Origin: JBMYTN01 sp049604415
GTDB lineage: Bacteria > Pseudomonadota > Alphaproteobacteria > Rhodospirillales > Rhodospirillaceae
Direction: 5' to 3'
Assembly: GCA_049604415.1 (NCBI GenBank)
Contig: JBMYTN010000009.1
Span: 1 to 64,000, forward strand
DNA length: 64,000 nt
This document shows positions 52,110 through 60,872 of this stretch, piece by piece. The notes below the pieces were generated by a model. That model saw nothing but the letters and a program-made list of their open reading frames with translations, did no database searches and was not told the origin of the DNA. Each line of letters begins with the position of its first letter. The first letter of the stretch is position 1. The translations under genes were made by a program, and so were the position numbers.

Positions 52110-52859
52110 GTGGACGTGACCGTCTTTGACCGTGCCGATCCAAGCCAGATCCAAAGCCACCCCTTCCCCCATTTGGTTGTTGAAAACGCCCTGCCCGATC
52201 CGGTTTTTGCCGCCTTGCAGGCAACCTTGCCGCCGCCACCAACAGCACCTCCCTCCACGCCCAATCAGCGCAGCGTCCTGCCCGCCTGGATGATCTGCGA
52301 CTTGCCGCATTTTGACCCGGCTTGGCGGGCTTTTGCCCAACGCCACACCGCTCCGGATATTTTGGGCAAAGTGCGATCCCTGTTTGGGTTCCACTGGCCA
52401 AACTGGCTTGGGGAACCGCCCGAAGACCCCACGGCCTATGGCCGATTGCGCATGGAGGACCAGAGCAGCCGGACGGTCAGCCAGGATTGCCGCTTGGAGT
52501 GCATCACTCCCAGCGGTGAAACAGCGGGCGGCAGCCATCGCCGCGCCCATTTGGACAGCGCCAATCGCTACTTTTCTGCCCTGCTGTATTTTCGCGATCC
52601 GGAAGACCGCTCCGAAGGCGGCGGCTTGGATCTGTTTGCTTGGAAACCGAGCCATCCCGGCCCGACCGAGAACGCCTACGCCGCCGAAATCCCGGCAGAT
52701 CATGTGGAGCGGGTTCTCACCGTACCCAATCGCTCCAACACATTGGTGGTGTTCCCCAATGGGCCGAGCGCGCTGCATGGCGCGGAGCCACGCGGCCCCA
52801 GCCCTTGCTGGCGGCGCTATGTCTTCATTACGGCGGAAACTTCAGATGCTCTCTTTTAG
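52110..52859 (+). CDS. 2-oxoglutarate/Fe(II)-dependent oxygenase-like protein
   Basis: 249 aa, GTG start at 52110, 14 bases after the second TadE-like gene. The double-stranded beta-helix residues are visible: H-x-D in RRAHLDSANRYFSALLYF, distal His in PNGPSALHGAEP, and the 2OG-binding Arg in WRRYVFIT. No signal peptide is present. The family includes prolyl-hydroxylase-like enzymes that hydroxylate proteins or small molecules. Whether it modifies pilus proteins is only suggested by position. Confidence 0.8.
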   Translation: MDVTVFDRADPSQIQSHPFPHLVVENALPDPVFAALQATLPPPPTAPPSTPNQRSVLPAWMICDLPHFDPAWRAFAQRHTAPDILGKVRSLFGFHWPNWLGEPPEDPTAYGRLRMEDQSSRTVSQDCRLECITPSGETAGGSHRRAHLDSANRYFSALLYFRDPEDRSEGGGLDLFAWKPSHPGPTENAYAAEIPADHVERVLTVPNRSNTLVVFPNGPSALHGAEPRGPSPCWRRYVFITAETSDALF

Positions 52860-52979
52860 AATGCAGTCATAGATTACGTTTCTCGCAATTATTTTTATGA
52901 GCACCGATCACATCCCAGTTTAACGTTAACGCTCTGAGCAGCCTTTCCTCCTCTTGCGCAAATGAGATCCACGAAAAGG

Positions 52980-53020
52980 AAACCCCTGAGCCAGCGTCAA
53001 AACGCGCGGCTCAGGGGTTT
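52980..53020. terminator. Bidirectional intrinsic terminator
   Basis: A 13-bp stem (52980-52992, AAACCCCTGAGCC, with 53008-53020) around a 15-base loop lies between the convergent oxygenase and DUF3501 genes. On the minus strand it is followed by CCTTTTC and on the plus strand by GTC after TTT, so it mainly ends the DUF3501 operon. Confidence 0.8.
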
Positions 53021-53064
53021 GTCAGATGACTAAGCCGCGAAGGCGACGGGTGGGTATGGCCGCC

Positions 53065-53664
53065 CTAAAGATCCTTGGCCAGGGACTCCCGCATGGCTTC
53101 GGTCAGGATTGCCATATGGCCATAATTCGGATGGGCAATCGCCGCTACAATCCGGGCACCGGGCTGGCGGAACGCCATCACCTGCTCCGGGGTAAAGTGG
53201 AAATGCAGGAAATGGACCGAGGAGGTTTTGCCATCCGGGGTGGTGCGGTCAATATCCCGCTCCCAGCTGGCCTTGACCTGCTGGTCGCCGAAATCCAGGG
53301 AAATGTGCTCCTCGATGCCGCCCAACTGAGCCAGGAATTTGGCCCGGCGGATCGGGTCTTCCATTTCCAGCATCAAAGTGGCCACCAGCTCATTGCCCTT
53401 GGGGATCAACGGGTTATAGGCCATCAACTCATCAAGCACCTGCTCGTCGCCACCGCGCTCGGTGAACAACATTTCATGCACCTGATAGAGCATGGTCTCG
53501 AAGCTCTCAAAATGCAGGGTCGCATTGGGGCCAACCTGCAGACGCCGGTCTTTTTTCAGCGCCACCATCTCGGTCCGGCGGGCCTTGCGTTCCTGGCCAT
53601 AGACATCCATCGGCAGGATGTCGCCCTTATCGATTGCGCGTTTCATGCTTGTCATTGCCGTCAT
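53065..53664 (-). CDS. DUF3501 family protein
   Basis: 199 aa, soluble, no cysteine. Family landmarks: KRAIDKGDILPMDVYGQER near the start, VGPNATLHFESFETMLYQV, LMAYNPLIPKG and VHFLHFHFTPEQ. DUF3501 genes habitually sit beside rubrerythrin and a GlpC-like Fe-S protein, as here, yet no function is established. The start overlaps the stop of the Fe-S gene by 4 bases, so the two are translated together. His-rich strands might bind metal, but this is not shown. Confidence 0.9.
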   Translation of the reverse strand: MTAMTSMKRAIDKGDILPMDVYGQERKARRTEMVALKKDRRLQVGPNATLHFESFETMLYQVHEMLFTERGGDEQVLDELMAYNPLIPKGNELVATLMLEMEDPIRRAKFLAQLGGIEEHISLDFGDQQVKASWERDIDRTTPDGKTSSVHFLHFHFTPEQVMAFRQPGARIVAAIAHPNYGHMAILTEAMRESLAKDL

Positions 53665-55028
53665 TTGTTGATCTCCACCAGTCCATAGGCCTTAGCCAAC
53701 AGCTCAATGGGATGGACCCCTTCCTTGAGATCCGCCACCGAGCCGCCTTCAGCCTCGATGCCTTGCAACACATGTTCCCGGGCCAAGGGGCATTCGCTGA
53801 CCAAATAGGTCGGGGCCGCCTTGATCGCTTGCTTGGCCACCGGCTTGACCATCTTCATGGCCACCGGGAAGTTTTCCTGCTTCACACCCCAGGACCCGCC
53901 ATGGCCCGAGCAGCGCTCAATGGGCTTGACCTTGGTCTTCGGGATCAGGCGCAGCAGTTCCGTGGCCTTTTGGCCCATATTCTGCGCTCGGCTATGGCAG
54001 GAGATATGGACCGAGATGTCGCCATCCAGCGGCTCCAGACCCTCGGCCATGCCCTCCTTCTTGGCGATGCCGACGATATATTCGCTGACATCGAAGGATG
54101 CTTTCGCCAATCGCTCTACGGACGGATCGTCGGGCACAATCAGCGGCCATTCGAATTTCAGCATCAGGGCACAGGATGGGACCATGGCGACAATGTCCCA
54201 GCCATCCTCAACATAGGGACCCAAAGTCGCGGCAACGGATCTGGCCTTGCCAGCCACCCGGCCCAGATCGCCATGCTCCAATTGCGGCATGCCACAGCAT
54301 TCCGGATGCAGGACTTTGGTTTCCACGCCGTTCCTGGCCAAGACCTCAAGGGCCGCCATGCCAATCTCCGGCCGGTTCCAGTTGGAAAAACAGGTGGCGT
54401 AAATCACCGCCTTGCGGCCGTAGGCCGGGGCGTCCTTGTTGACCACCGGGGCCCCGCCATTGGCCTCTCGGGCCTCAACCGCCTTGGTGAGCGGCTTGTC
54501 AGCAAATTTCGGCAGATCCGCATCCGGGTGAATGCCCGCCGTGGCCTTCATCACCGGACGGGTCAAACCATTGTCCCGCTTGGTAGCCCAATTGGCTAGG
54601 CCGGACAGGCCGGTGCCGAGCTTGCCATTGCGGTCGGTCTCGGTCAGTTGCTTGTCGATAAAGCCGACCTCACCCTTGCGGGCCTCGACAGCCCGGTAGC
54701 GCAGCATCAGATGCGGAAAATCCAGGTTGAATTCATGCGGCGGCACATAGGGGCATTTGGTAAGGAAGCACATGTCACAGAGCGTGCAGGCGTCGACCAC
54801 CGGCTTGAAATCTTTCGATTCCACCGTATCCAGCTCGCCTGACGGGGCTTCGTCGATCAGATCAAACAGGCGGGGGAAGGAGTCGCAGAGATTAAAGCAG
54901 CGCCGACAGCCATGGCAGATGTCAAACACCCGGCGCAGCTCCGCATCCAAAGCGGTTTCGTCGTAAAATTCCGGATTGTTCCAATCGATTGGATGGCGAA
55001 TCGGCGCATCCAGGCTGCCTTCACGCAT
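53661..55028 (-). CDS. GlpC/HdrD-like Fe-S oxidoreductase subunit
   Basis: 455 aa from the ATG at 55028, with GGGAG upstream; an ATG at 55052 is earlier. Two 4Fe-4S ferredoxin motifs (CHGCRRCFNLC and CTLCDMCFLTKCPY) are followed by two CCG-type cysteine regions (HPECCGMPQ and ERCSGHGGSWG). This is the layout of GlpC and heterodisulfide reductase-like electron carriers. No flavin or quinone domain is present. Between rubrerythrin and DUF3501 it probably brings electrons to the peroxide-reducing diiron protein; the donor is unknown. Confidence 0.9.
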   Translation of the reverse strand: MREGSLDAPIRHPIDWNNPEFYDETALDAELRRVFDICHGCRRCFNLCDSFPRLFDLIDEAPSGELDTVESKDFKPVVDACTLCDMCFLTKCPYVPPHEFNLDFPHLMLRYRAVEARKGEVGFIDKQLTETDRNGKLGTGLSGLANWATKRDNGLTRPVMKATAGIHPDADLPKFADKPLTKAVEAREANGGAPVVNKDAPAYGRKAVIYATCFSNWNRPEIGMAALEVLARNGVETKVLHPECCGMPQLEHGDLGRVAGKARSVAATLGPYVEDGWDIVAMVPSCALMLKFEWPLIVPDDPSVERLAKASFDVSEYIVGIAKKEGMAEGLEPLDGDISVHISCHSRAQNMGQKATELLRLIPKTKVKPIERCSGHGGSWGVKQENFPVAMKMVKPVAKQAIKAAPTYLVSECPLAREHVLQGIEAEGGSVADLKEGVHPIELLAKAYGLVEINK

Positions 55029-55092
55029 GGGGCACTCCCAAAAATCGGTCAAAAAAAGCAGATTTGCGGCAGAGATATTCGCAAGAATGAAT

Positions 55093-55133
55093 AAAAAGCG
55101 GAGTCGGCATGACGCTTAAGGAGCCGACTCCGC
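55093..55133 (-). terminator. Intrinsic terminator after rubrerythrin
   Basis: GCGGAGTCGGC (55098-55108) pairs with GCCGACTCCGC (55123-55133), and five T follow on the minus strand. It lies between rubrerythrin and the GlpC-like gene, so most transcripts should stop after rubrerythrin, with readthrough or a second promoter serving the two downstream genes. Confidence 0.85.
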
Positions 55134-55152
55134 CTTTTACCGAACCGAAGCC

Positions 55153-55572
55153 TTAGGCGACTTCGTCCAGGGCACGCTGGAAGCGACCAGCGTGGGATTT
55201 TTCGGCCTTGGCCAGGGTTTCGAACCAATCAGCGATTTCGTCGAAGCCTTCATCGCGGGCGGTCTTGGCCATGCCCGGATACATGTCGGTGTATTCGTGG
55301 GTTTCACCGGCAATGGCAGCCTTCAGATTGGCTTCCGTGTCGCCAATCGGCAGACCGGTGGCCGGATCACCGGCTTCTTCCAAGAACTCCAGATGGCCAT
55401 GGGCGTGGCCGGTTTCGCCTTCGGCGGTGGAGCGGAACACAGCCGCCACATCCGGCAGACCTTCAACATCGGCCTTTTGGGCGAAATACAGGTAGCGGCG
55501 GTTGGCTTGGCTTTCGCCAGCAAACGCGTCTTTCAGGTTCTCTTCGGTCTTCGAACCCTTCAGGTCAGCCAT
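55153..55572 (-). CDS. Rubrerythrin-family diiron peroxidase lacking a rubredoxin domain
   Basis: 139 aa, only the four-helix ferritin-like domain. Iron ligands lie in FAGESQANRRYLYFAQKA, EGETGHAHGH, AGETHEYTDMY and KAEKSHAGRF, the expected E-x-x-H/Y pattern. There is no cysteine at all, so the usual C-terminal rubredoxin electron relay is missing. Rubrerythrins reduce hydrogen peroxide in the cytosol; here electrons may come from the GlpC-like protein encoded next. A divergent oxyR and an OxyR box in front point to peroxide induction. Confidence 0.92.
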   Translation of the reverse strand: MADLKGSKTEENLKDAFAGESQANRRYLYFAQKADVEGLPDVAAVFRSTAEGETGHAHGHLEFLEEAGDPATGLPIGDTEANLKAAIAGETHEYTDMYPGMAKTARDEGFDEIADWFETLAKAEKSHAGRFQRALDEVA

Positions 55573-55711
55573 GAAATCCTCCAGAAATCAGATTGAGTGG
55601 TTGATAGATTGGGGAATCTTGCTATCGGCGATTGGCCAAACCAAACCGTTACAGTCGGAGAGGCCGCCCACTGATCAACCAAAAGGTAGCATCGGACTTG
55701 CTATAGATACA

Positions 55712-55748
55712 ATGAATTCTAGGTATATGAGTGATAGGCCAAACCTAT
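55712..55748. promoter_or_regulatory. OxyR binding site between rubrerythrin and oxyR
   Basis: ATAG (55734) and CTAT (55745) are separated by seven bases, a perfect half of the OxyR consensus. The other half continues at the same 11-base step as ATGA (55712) and GTAT (55723), a weaker match. The element lies in the divergent gap of 211 bases, as expected for control of rubrerythrin and autoregulation of oxyR. Confidence 0.7.
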
Positions 55749-55783
55749 CTTAGAGACCGACAGGCCCGATTGGAGGCCCGCTT

Positions 55784-56689
55784 ATGTCACCGACCCTCAA
55801 GCAATTGCGCTATTTGGTGGCCGTTGCCGACAGCTTAAGTTTCAGCAAGGCCGCCGCGCAGTGCTGCGTCTCGCAACCGACCTTAAGTGCTGCCATGGCG
55901 GAGCTGGAAGCCCAGCTTGGCCTTGTCCTGTTTGAACGCTCCCGCCGCCATGTCCGGCCCACGGATAATGGGGCGGATCTGGCCAATCGAGCCAGGCGAA
56001 TCTTAGGCGAGGTCTCAGGCTTCATTGAAGCCGCAGACCGGCTGCGCAATGCCCCGGCCGGGCCGCTGAAGCTGGGGGTGATCCCGACCATTGCCCCCTA
56101 TCTGTTGCCCCGGTTGCTCACAGTGATGCGGGAGTCCTATCCGGATATCCGGCTGCAATTGCGCGAAGAAAAAACCGGCACTTTGTTGGAGGATCTGGCC
56201 GCCGGACGCTGTGACTTGTTGGTGCTCGCCCTGCCCTATGACGCCCCGCAAACCGAACAGGCGGTGTTTTTGGATGACCCGTTTTGGGCCGCCTGCCCGC
56301 CCGGTCATGCCTTGGAATTTGCCCAGCAGGTCAGCCCAGAAGCCTTGGATCCCACAGAGCTTCTCTTGCTGGAGGACGGCCATTGCCTGCGCGACCATGC
56401 ACTGGATGCCTGTGGCCTGCGCACCGCTCCGGACCAGCGCGATGATGTCCAAGGCACCAGCCTGCCGACCCTGATCCATATGGTCGCTGAGGGCTGGGGC
56501 ATCACTTTGCTGCCGGATATGGCGGTCAAGGATCGGTTCATTGATGGGTTCTCGGTGGTCACCCGCCCCATGGCCGAGGGCACTCCGGTGCGCCAAATCG
56601 GGCTGGTTTGGCGGGCCACCTCCGGCCATGGCGGGCTGTATCGCGAGATGGCCGACACTTTAAAAAAAGACTTAAACGTTACCGGCTAA
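55784..56689 (+). CDS. oxyR: OxyR-type LysR-family peroxide sensor
   Basis: 301 aa. An N-terminal HTH (LKQLRYLVAVADSLSFSKAA) and a LysR substrate-like domain. The two redox cysteines of OxyR are present with the right spacing: C201 and C210 in EDGHCLRDHALDAC, matching the E. coli C199/C208 loop. It should activate peroxide genes upon disulfide formation. The divergent rubrerythrin gene is the obvious target, with an OxyR box between. Its 3' end overlaps the convergent tadG by 11 bases. Confidence 0.93.
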   Translation: MSPTLKQLRYLVAVADSLSFSKAAAQCCVSQPTLSAAMAELEAQLGLVLFERSRRHVRPTDNGADLANRARRILGEVSGFIEAADRLRNAPAGPLKLGVIPTIAPYLLPRLLTVMRESYPDIRLQLREEKTGTLLEDLAAGRCDLLVLALPYDAPQTEQAVFLDDPFWAACPPGHALEFAQQVSPEALDPTELLLLEDGHCLRDHALDACGLRTAPDQRDDVQGTSLPTLIHMVAEGWGITLLPDMAVKDRFIDGFSVVTRPMAEGTPVRQIGLVWRATSGHGGLYREMADTLKKDLNVTG

Positions 56690-58277
56690 GCCGAAGTTCA
56701 GAAAGGTGATTTGCGACTTCGCGGAACACGGAGCGCAGAGCATCCCGGTCCGGTGCATAGTGGTAATAAGGTGAGCCTTCCTCGCTGGCAACATCACGCA
56801 TCAGATTGGCCAGAGCGCCGCTGCCATTGGCGAATTGGATGGCATAGATCTCCACACCGGAGGCCTTAATGCTGTCGGCCACCAACAGCAACCGCTCATT
56901 CATTTCATCATTGCCGCGATAGCCCAAGCCCCACACGCCCTTATAGCCATCGCCGGACCCGGCATAGTTTTCACCGTCGGTCAGCAGCACGATGGCCTGG
57001 ACGCGGTCATAATCCGGATCGGCCACGGCCTGGTCAAAGGGGGCTTCCGGAGACACCACTTCCCACCCCCAGGCCAGGCCGAGCGGAATATTGGTTGTGC
57101 CATTGGGCGAGGTCAGGCTGTCAATGGCGGCAATCACTTGGGACTTTTGATTGGTTAAGGGGGTGATGCCCTCGCTCAGGCAGCGCTGGCATTCATTGCC
57201 ATCCACCGCCAGTGTGCACCGACCCCAGCCGCTGACCGGTTCGCCTTCCGGTCCCACAGGCTCATAGGCTGGCCAATCGGTGGTGCCCGCCGTGGTCGCC
57301 CCCATCAACATATCGGCATCATTGGTATCGACGCCGTCATCGGTATAGCGGTTATAGACACAGCCATCCCAATCATCATCGGGCTCCGACAGGAACGGCA
57401 CCGGAGAGTTGCTGGCATACCAGACCTGGGACTGCACCGCCCCGGTCAACGGATTGACAAAGGTCGGACTTGGCTCTGCACGATTTTCCCAATGGTAATA
57501 ATCACTTCCGTCCAAAGTGACATTGACCTTGGCTGACCAGGGCACCACCCCGACATTGAGGAAATCCTTCGCCGCATGGCTGCCAAACAGAATATCGACC
57601 AGATCCTTGGCCGCCGTCCGTGCCGCAGAAATCCGGCTGCCGCCGCCTGAAGCGCTGTTGCGCATGGAGCCGGACATGTCGATGGCCAGGACCAGATCCA
57701 ATGCGGTCATGCGCCGGGTGACTTCGGCCTCGGCAGAAACGGACAGGCTGTCCATACCAAACAGGGCCATGAAGGTGGTGGGGATCTCGGCCCCGGCTGA
57801 GACGGTCAGGGTTTCGGCGATCTCATCGGCAACAATAATCGGTCCGTTGACAGTCGCATTCATATAGCCCGGCGGAAAATTCGCGCCGAAATACATCCGC
57901 ACATCGGCGTCGCGATGGTCTTCAAAATAGGCCCAGCCGCCCGCCAGGGCCGCCGCATCAATGGCCGAGGACAGGCGTGACTTGACGATATAGCCCCGGG
58001 CCGCATCGGTGGCGATGCCAATAAAGCCGACCAGTGGGATGGCTGCCGCCGCCACCAAAACCAAAACTGTGCCCCGGGTTTCCCGGGCCAGATCGGACAG
58101 CAAGCCGCCCCCAGCTTCGGAAACTCCGCTCTTCGGAGCGGCCGGTTTGGAGCGCCGCCGCAGCAGGCGTGCCCAGGGTAGAAGCCGGGCCGGGCCACCA
58201 GTGTCCTGCATCTGCAGGTCGGCTTCGCCCTCAGTTTCTCCAGTTTTTTCTTTGGCTTTACTGCTTTGGCCGATCAT
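56679..58277 (-). CDS. tadG: TadG-like pilus protein with von Willebrand A domain
   Basis: 532 aa from the ATG at 58277 (weak ribosome-binding site; other in-frame starts at 58373 and 58211). After a polar N-terminus, TRGTVLVLVAAAAIPLVGFI is the TadG-type membrane helix, followed by LSSAIDAAALAGG. A VWA domain begins with the MIDAS motif DMSGSM and has LLTDGEN further on; a Cys-containing insert with EPDDDWDGCVYNRYTDDGVD lies between. TadG is thought to anchor or stabilise the Flp pilus at the cell surface. Transcribed away from the pilin gene. Confidence 0.88.
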   Translation of the reverse strand: MIGQSSKAKEKTGETEGEADLQMQDTGGPARLLPWARLLRRRSKPAAPKSGVSEAGGGLLSDLARETRGTVLVLVAAAAIPLVGFIGIATDAARGYIVKSRLSSAIDAAALAGGWAYFEDHRDADVRMYFGANFPPGYMNATVNGPIIVADEIAETLTVSAGAEIPTTFMALFGMDSLSVSAEAEVTRRMTALDLVLAIDMSGSMRNSASGGGSRISAARTAAKDLVDILFGSHAAKDFLNVGVVPWSAKVNVTLDGSDYYHWENRAEPSPTFVNPLTGAVQSQVWYASNSPVPFLSEPDDDWDGCVYNRYTDDGVDTNDADMLMGATTAGTTDWPAYEPVGPEGEPVSGWGRCTLAVDGNECQRCLSEGITPLTNQKSQVIAAIDSLTSPNGTTNIPLGLAWGWEVVSPEAPFDQAVADPDYDRVQAIVLLTDGENYAGSGDGYKGVWGLGYRGNDEMNERLLLVADSIKASGVEIYAIQFANGSGALANLMRDVASEEGSPYYHYAPDRDALRSVFREVANHLSELRLSR

Positions 58278-58618
58278 GACGCATTCCACCGAGTTTGGTC
58301 TCGCACCTTGAGGCGCGCGGGAGTCAGTATAGGGCGGGAGCGATCTGGGACCGACATAATTAATTGTAATCAAAGACTTCCGAATTTACCGAGACTTTGC
58401 ATCTATTTTCAAACGGCTTTCCAAGCATTTTATCCAGACCTTCCATGGGCTTTGTCGCCAATTTCTAAGCAAAGTCTCCATAAAGTGAACATAAAGTAAT
58501 ATATATTTTTGTCCTAAATTAACTGCGAATAAAACTTTTGCCATTTTTTCGACACAACGGCATAAAGGGGGTGTTCCCAAGACGGGGACAGCAGAACCCA
58601 AGAACTGGAGGCAGTCAC

Positions 58619-58807
58619 ATGTTCACCACCATCAAAACCCTGATTTCCGATGAGTCCGGCGCCACTGCCATTGAGTATGGCCTGATCGCCGCCCTGGTTT
58701 CCGTTGCGGGCATCGTGGCCCTGGGCGCCATGGGCGACAGCCTGGAAACCATGTTCGGCCAAGTCGGCAGCGAACTGGATGACGCCGTTGCCGCTGCTCA
58801 AGGCTAA
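58619..58807 (+). CDS. flp: Flp/Fap-type pilin
   Basis: 62 aa from the ATG at 58619 with GGAGG upstream. The prepilin leader ends at G14, and the mature protein starts ATAIEYGLIAAL with Glu5-Tyr6, the Flp hallmark, then a single hydrophobic helix and a short acidic tail ending in AAAQG. Cleavage is expected from the CpaA-like peptidase encoded 291 bases downstream. Upstream DNA (58460-58560) is very AT-rich, a likely promoter. It is the only pilin gene in view. Confidence 0.95.
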   Translation: MFTTIKTLISDESGATAIEYGLIAALVSVAGIVALGAMGDSLETMFGQVGSELDDAVAAAQG

Positions 58808-58865
58808 CATCGCCTCTTCGCAGCGAGCATAGCGCCCACCGGACCGGGGCGCTGGAGGTTGGACG

Positions 58866-58893
58866 GGGCGGATCCAAGAAACGAGATCCGCCC
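58866..58893 (+). terminator. GC-rich hairpin after the pilin gene
   Basis: GGGCGGATC (58866-58874) pairs perfectly with GATCCGCCC (58885-58893) around a 10-base loop. The next bases are TCTCCCC, not a U-run, so it may act as a partial terminator or protect the 3' end of the abundant pilin mRNA. The rest of the 58808-59098 gap holds no gene. Confidence 0.5.
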
Positions 58894-59098
58894 TCTCCCC
58901 CCCTCCTAAAACCTTCCGGGGCCAATTTCGATCCGCTTCCCAGGGACCCCAGCCCGACAGACCGGATCCGAGAGGCCAAAGGAAGTCCAGGTTCAAAAAA
59001 TTTAACGACCGACCATCGGCCAAATGGCTGCGGTGTCCGGACCCTTTTCCCACCCCAGAGGGAGCCCAGGTCCAACGGCACCAATGCCCTAACCCCGG

Positions 59099-59614
59099 AT
59101 GCGCGCCATGGTTATGCAACACCCCTTTGCCTGGGGCGTCCTCGCCCTGGCCTTCGCCCTGGTTCTCGCCTGTGGGTTTGAGGATCTTCGGCGCTATCGC
59201 ATTCCCAATGTTTTGGTGGGCGCATTGCTGGCGCTCTACCCGCTCCATGTCCTGACCAGCCCGGTTGCCATTGACTGGATCTGGTCCTTGGCCCTGTTTG
59301 CCGGGGTGTTTGCCCTGGGCGTGGTCGCCTTTGCCACCGGGAAAGTCGGCGGTGGCGACGTCAAACTGATCGCGGTTTGCGTTCTGTGGGCCGGACCGGA
59401 GCACATCTTCCCCTTCCTGATCACTTGTGCCGTCGCGGGCGGCCTGATGGCGATGCTGCTGCTGATGCGCAGCCGCTATGGCCTGGCCATGATTTTCGAC
59501 GGTCTGCATCTAACCCGCGCCCGGGATCTGGTGATGGGTGACGTGGTGCCCTATGGGCTCGCCATCGCCATCGGCATGACCCCGGTCTTCGGGCGCCTGG
59601 CCTTGGGAGGCTGA
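59099..59614 (+). CDS. cpaA: Prepilin peptidase CpaA/TadV
   Basis: 171 aa inner-membrane aspartic protease of the type IV prepilin peptidase family. The two catalytic aspartates are in CGFEDLRRYRIPN and the GxGD-type motif GKVGGGDVKL. It cleaves and thereby matures the Flp pilin. ATGs at 59108 and 59114 region are alternative starts. It begins the cpa cluster, four bases ahead of cpaB. Confidence 0.92.
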   Translation: MRAMVMQHPFAWGVLALAFALVLACGFEDLRRYRIPNVLVGALLALYPLHVLTSPVAIDWIWSLALFAGVFALGVVAFATGKVGGGDVKLIAVCVLWAGPEHIFPFLITCAVAGGLMAMLLLMRSRYGLAMIFDGLHLTRARDLVMGDVVPYGLAIAIGMTPVFGRLALGG

Positions 59615-59618
59615 TGTC

Positions 59619-60872
59619 ATGAGCCCGCGCACCATCCTGATGTTGGTTATCGCCCTTGGACTGGCAGGCGGCACCGCCTATTTGACCCGCTCCATGCTGG
59701 GCAACCAAGCCGCCGCCCCTGCCCCGCAGGCCAGCGCACCGCAAACCCCGGAGGCCGCCCCGGCCCCGGCCATCCGGGTCTTGGTGGCCAAGGATGATCT
59801 GCCCGCCGGGACCTTCCTGACCCCGGACCTGGTGGAATGGCGCGGTTGGCCGGAACAATCCGTGGTCGATAGCTTTATCATCGAGGATGAAGAGACCACC
59901 CTGGACAGCCTGGTCGGTGCGGTGATCCGCGCCCCGGTTTCCGGCGGCATTCCCCTGCAAAATGCGCAATTGGTGTTTCCCGGCGACCGTGGTTTCCTGG
60001 CCGCTGTGCTGACCCCCGGACTGCGCGCCGTCTCGGTGCCCGTCACCGATACCTCCGGCATTGCAGGCTTTGTGTTTCCCGGCGACCGGGTCGATGTGAT
60101 GCTCTCGGTCCGCCTGCAGGGCAAAGATGACGAAGGGTCAGCCGAAACCCGCTATGCCGGTTTGACGGTGCTGACCAATGTCCGGGTCCTGGCCATGGAC
60201 CAGCGCACCGAAACCATCAATGGCGAGGTCTCCTTGGCCGACACCGCCACGTTGGAAATTTGGCCTAAAGACAGCGAGAAGGTCGCTTTGGCCTTGGCCA
60301 TGGGTGAATTGTCCCTGGCGCTGAACAGCCTGGTCGGGGAAACCGCGCTTTCTGAGCAAATGGATCGCTGGCACAATGGCCCGTCGCGGGAAGCCCAAGG
60401 CCAAGGCCAATATCCTGACGGCTCCCAAAATGCGGCCTATATCCCGGCTGCGGGTTCTCCCTCCCAGCGCTTGGCCATCGGCCCCACCGGCCGGGTGCCG
60501 GGAACCAATGCTGCGCAGCATATTGCCTGGCAACAGCCCGACAGCACCCCCTATCCCCGGCCTGCTGAAGCGATCTATCCGGTGGATCAGACCGGCCAAA
60601 TGGGTGGCTATATCCCCACGGCCAATCCGGGTTATGGCGCAAATCGGCAAAAAAACGTCAATCAGACGATAATTCAGGCCGGTCCGGGCAGAAATTACAC
60701 CATGGATTGGGAACTGTTTACCATTGGCGGGCAAAGTATCACGGCGCTCGGACTAAACAGCGTCACCCGGCAAAGGGCCCAAAAACCCGTAACCGTTTTC
60801 CGAGGCGATTCGGATGAGAGCAACCGCACCTCTCCGATGGACGCGCTGCAAGACGACGAGGACGAGGAATGA
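59619..60872 (+). CDS. cpaB: Flp pilus assembly protein CpaB/RcpC
   Basis: 417 aa, ATG preceded by GGGAGG. N-terminal membrane helix (ILMLVIALGLAGGTAYL), then the SAF-like domain (VAKDDLPAGTFLTPDLVEWR) and the RcpC region (GLRAVSVPVTDTSGIAGFVFPGD, written in part). A long Pro/Gln/Gly-rich stretch follows (about residues 245-350) and is unusual in length. CpaB is periplasmic and needed for secretin and pilus assembly. ATGA overlap with cpaC. Confidence 0.92.
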   Translation: MSPRTILMLVIALGLAGGTAYLTRSMLGNQAAAPAPQASAPQTPEAAPAPAIRVLVAKDDLPAGTFLTPDLVEWRGWPEQSVVDSFIIEDEETTLDSLVGAVIRAPVSGGIPLQNAQLVFPGDRGFLAAVLTPGLRAVSVPVTDTSGIAGFVFPGDRVDVMLSVRLQGKDDEGSAETRYAGLTVLTNVRVLAMDQRTETINGEVSLADTATLEIWPKDSEKVALALAMGELSLALNSLVGETALSEQMDRWHNGPSREAQGQGQYPDGSQNAAYIPAAGSPSQRLAIGPTGRVPGTNAAQHIAWQQPDSTPYPRPAEAIYPVDQTGQMGGYIPTANPGYGANRQKNVNQTIIQAGPGRNYTMDWELFTIGGQSITALGLNSVTRQRAQKPVTVFRGDSDESNRTSPMDALQDDEDEE

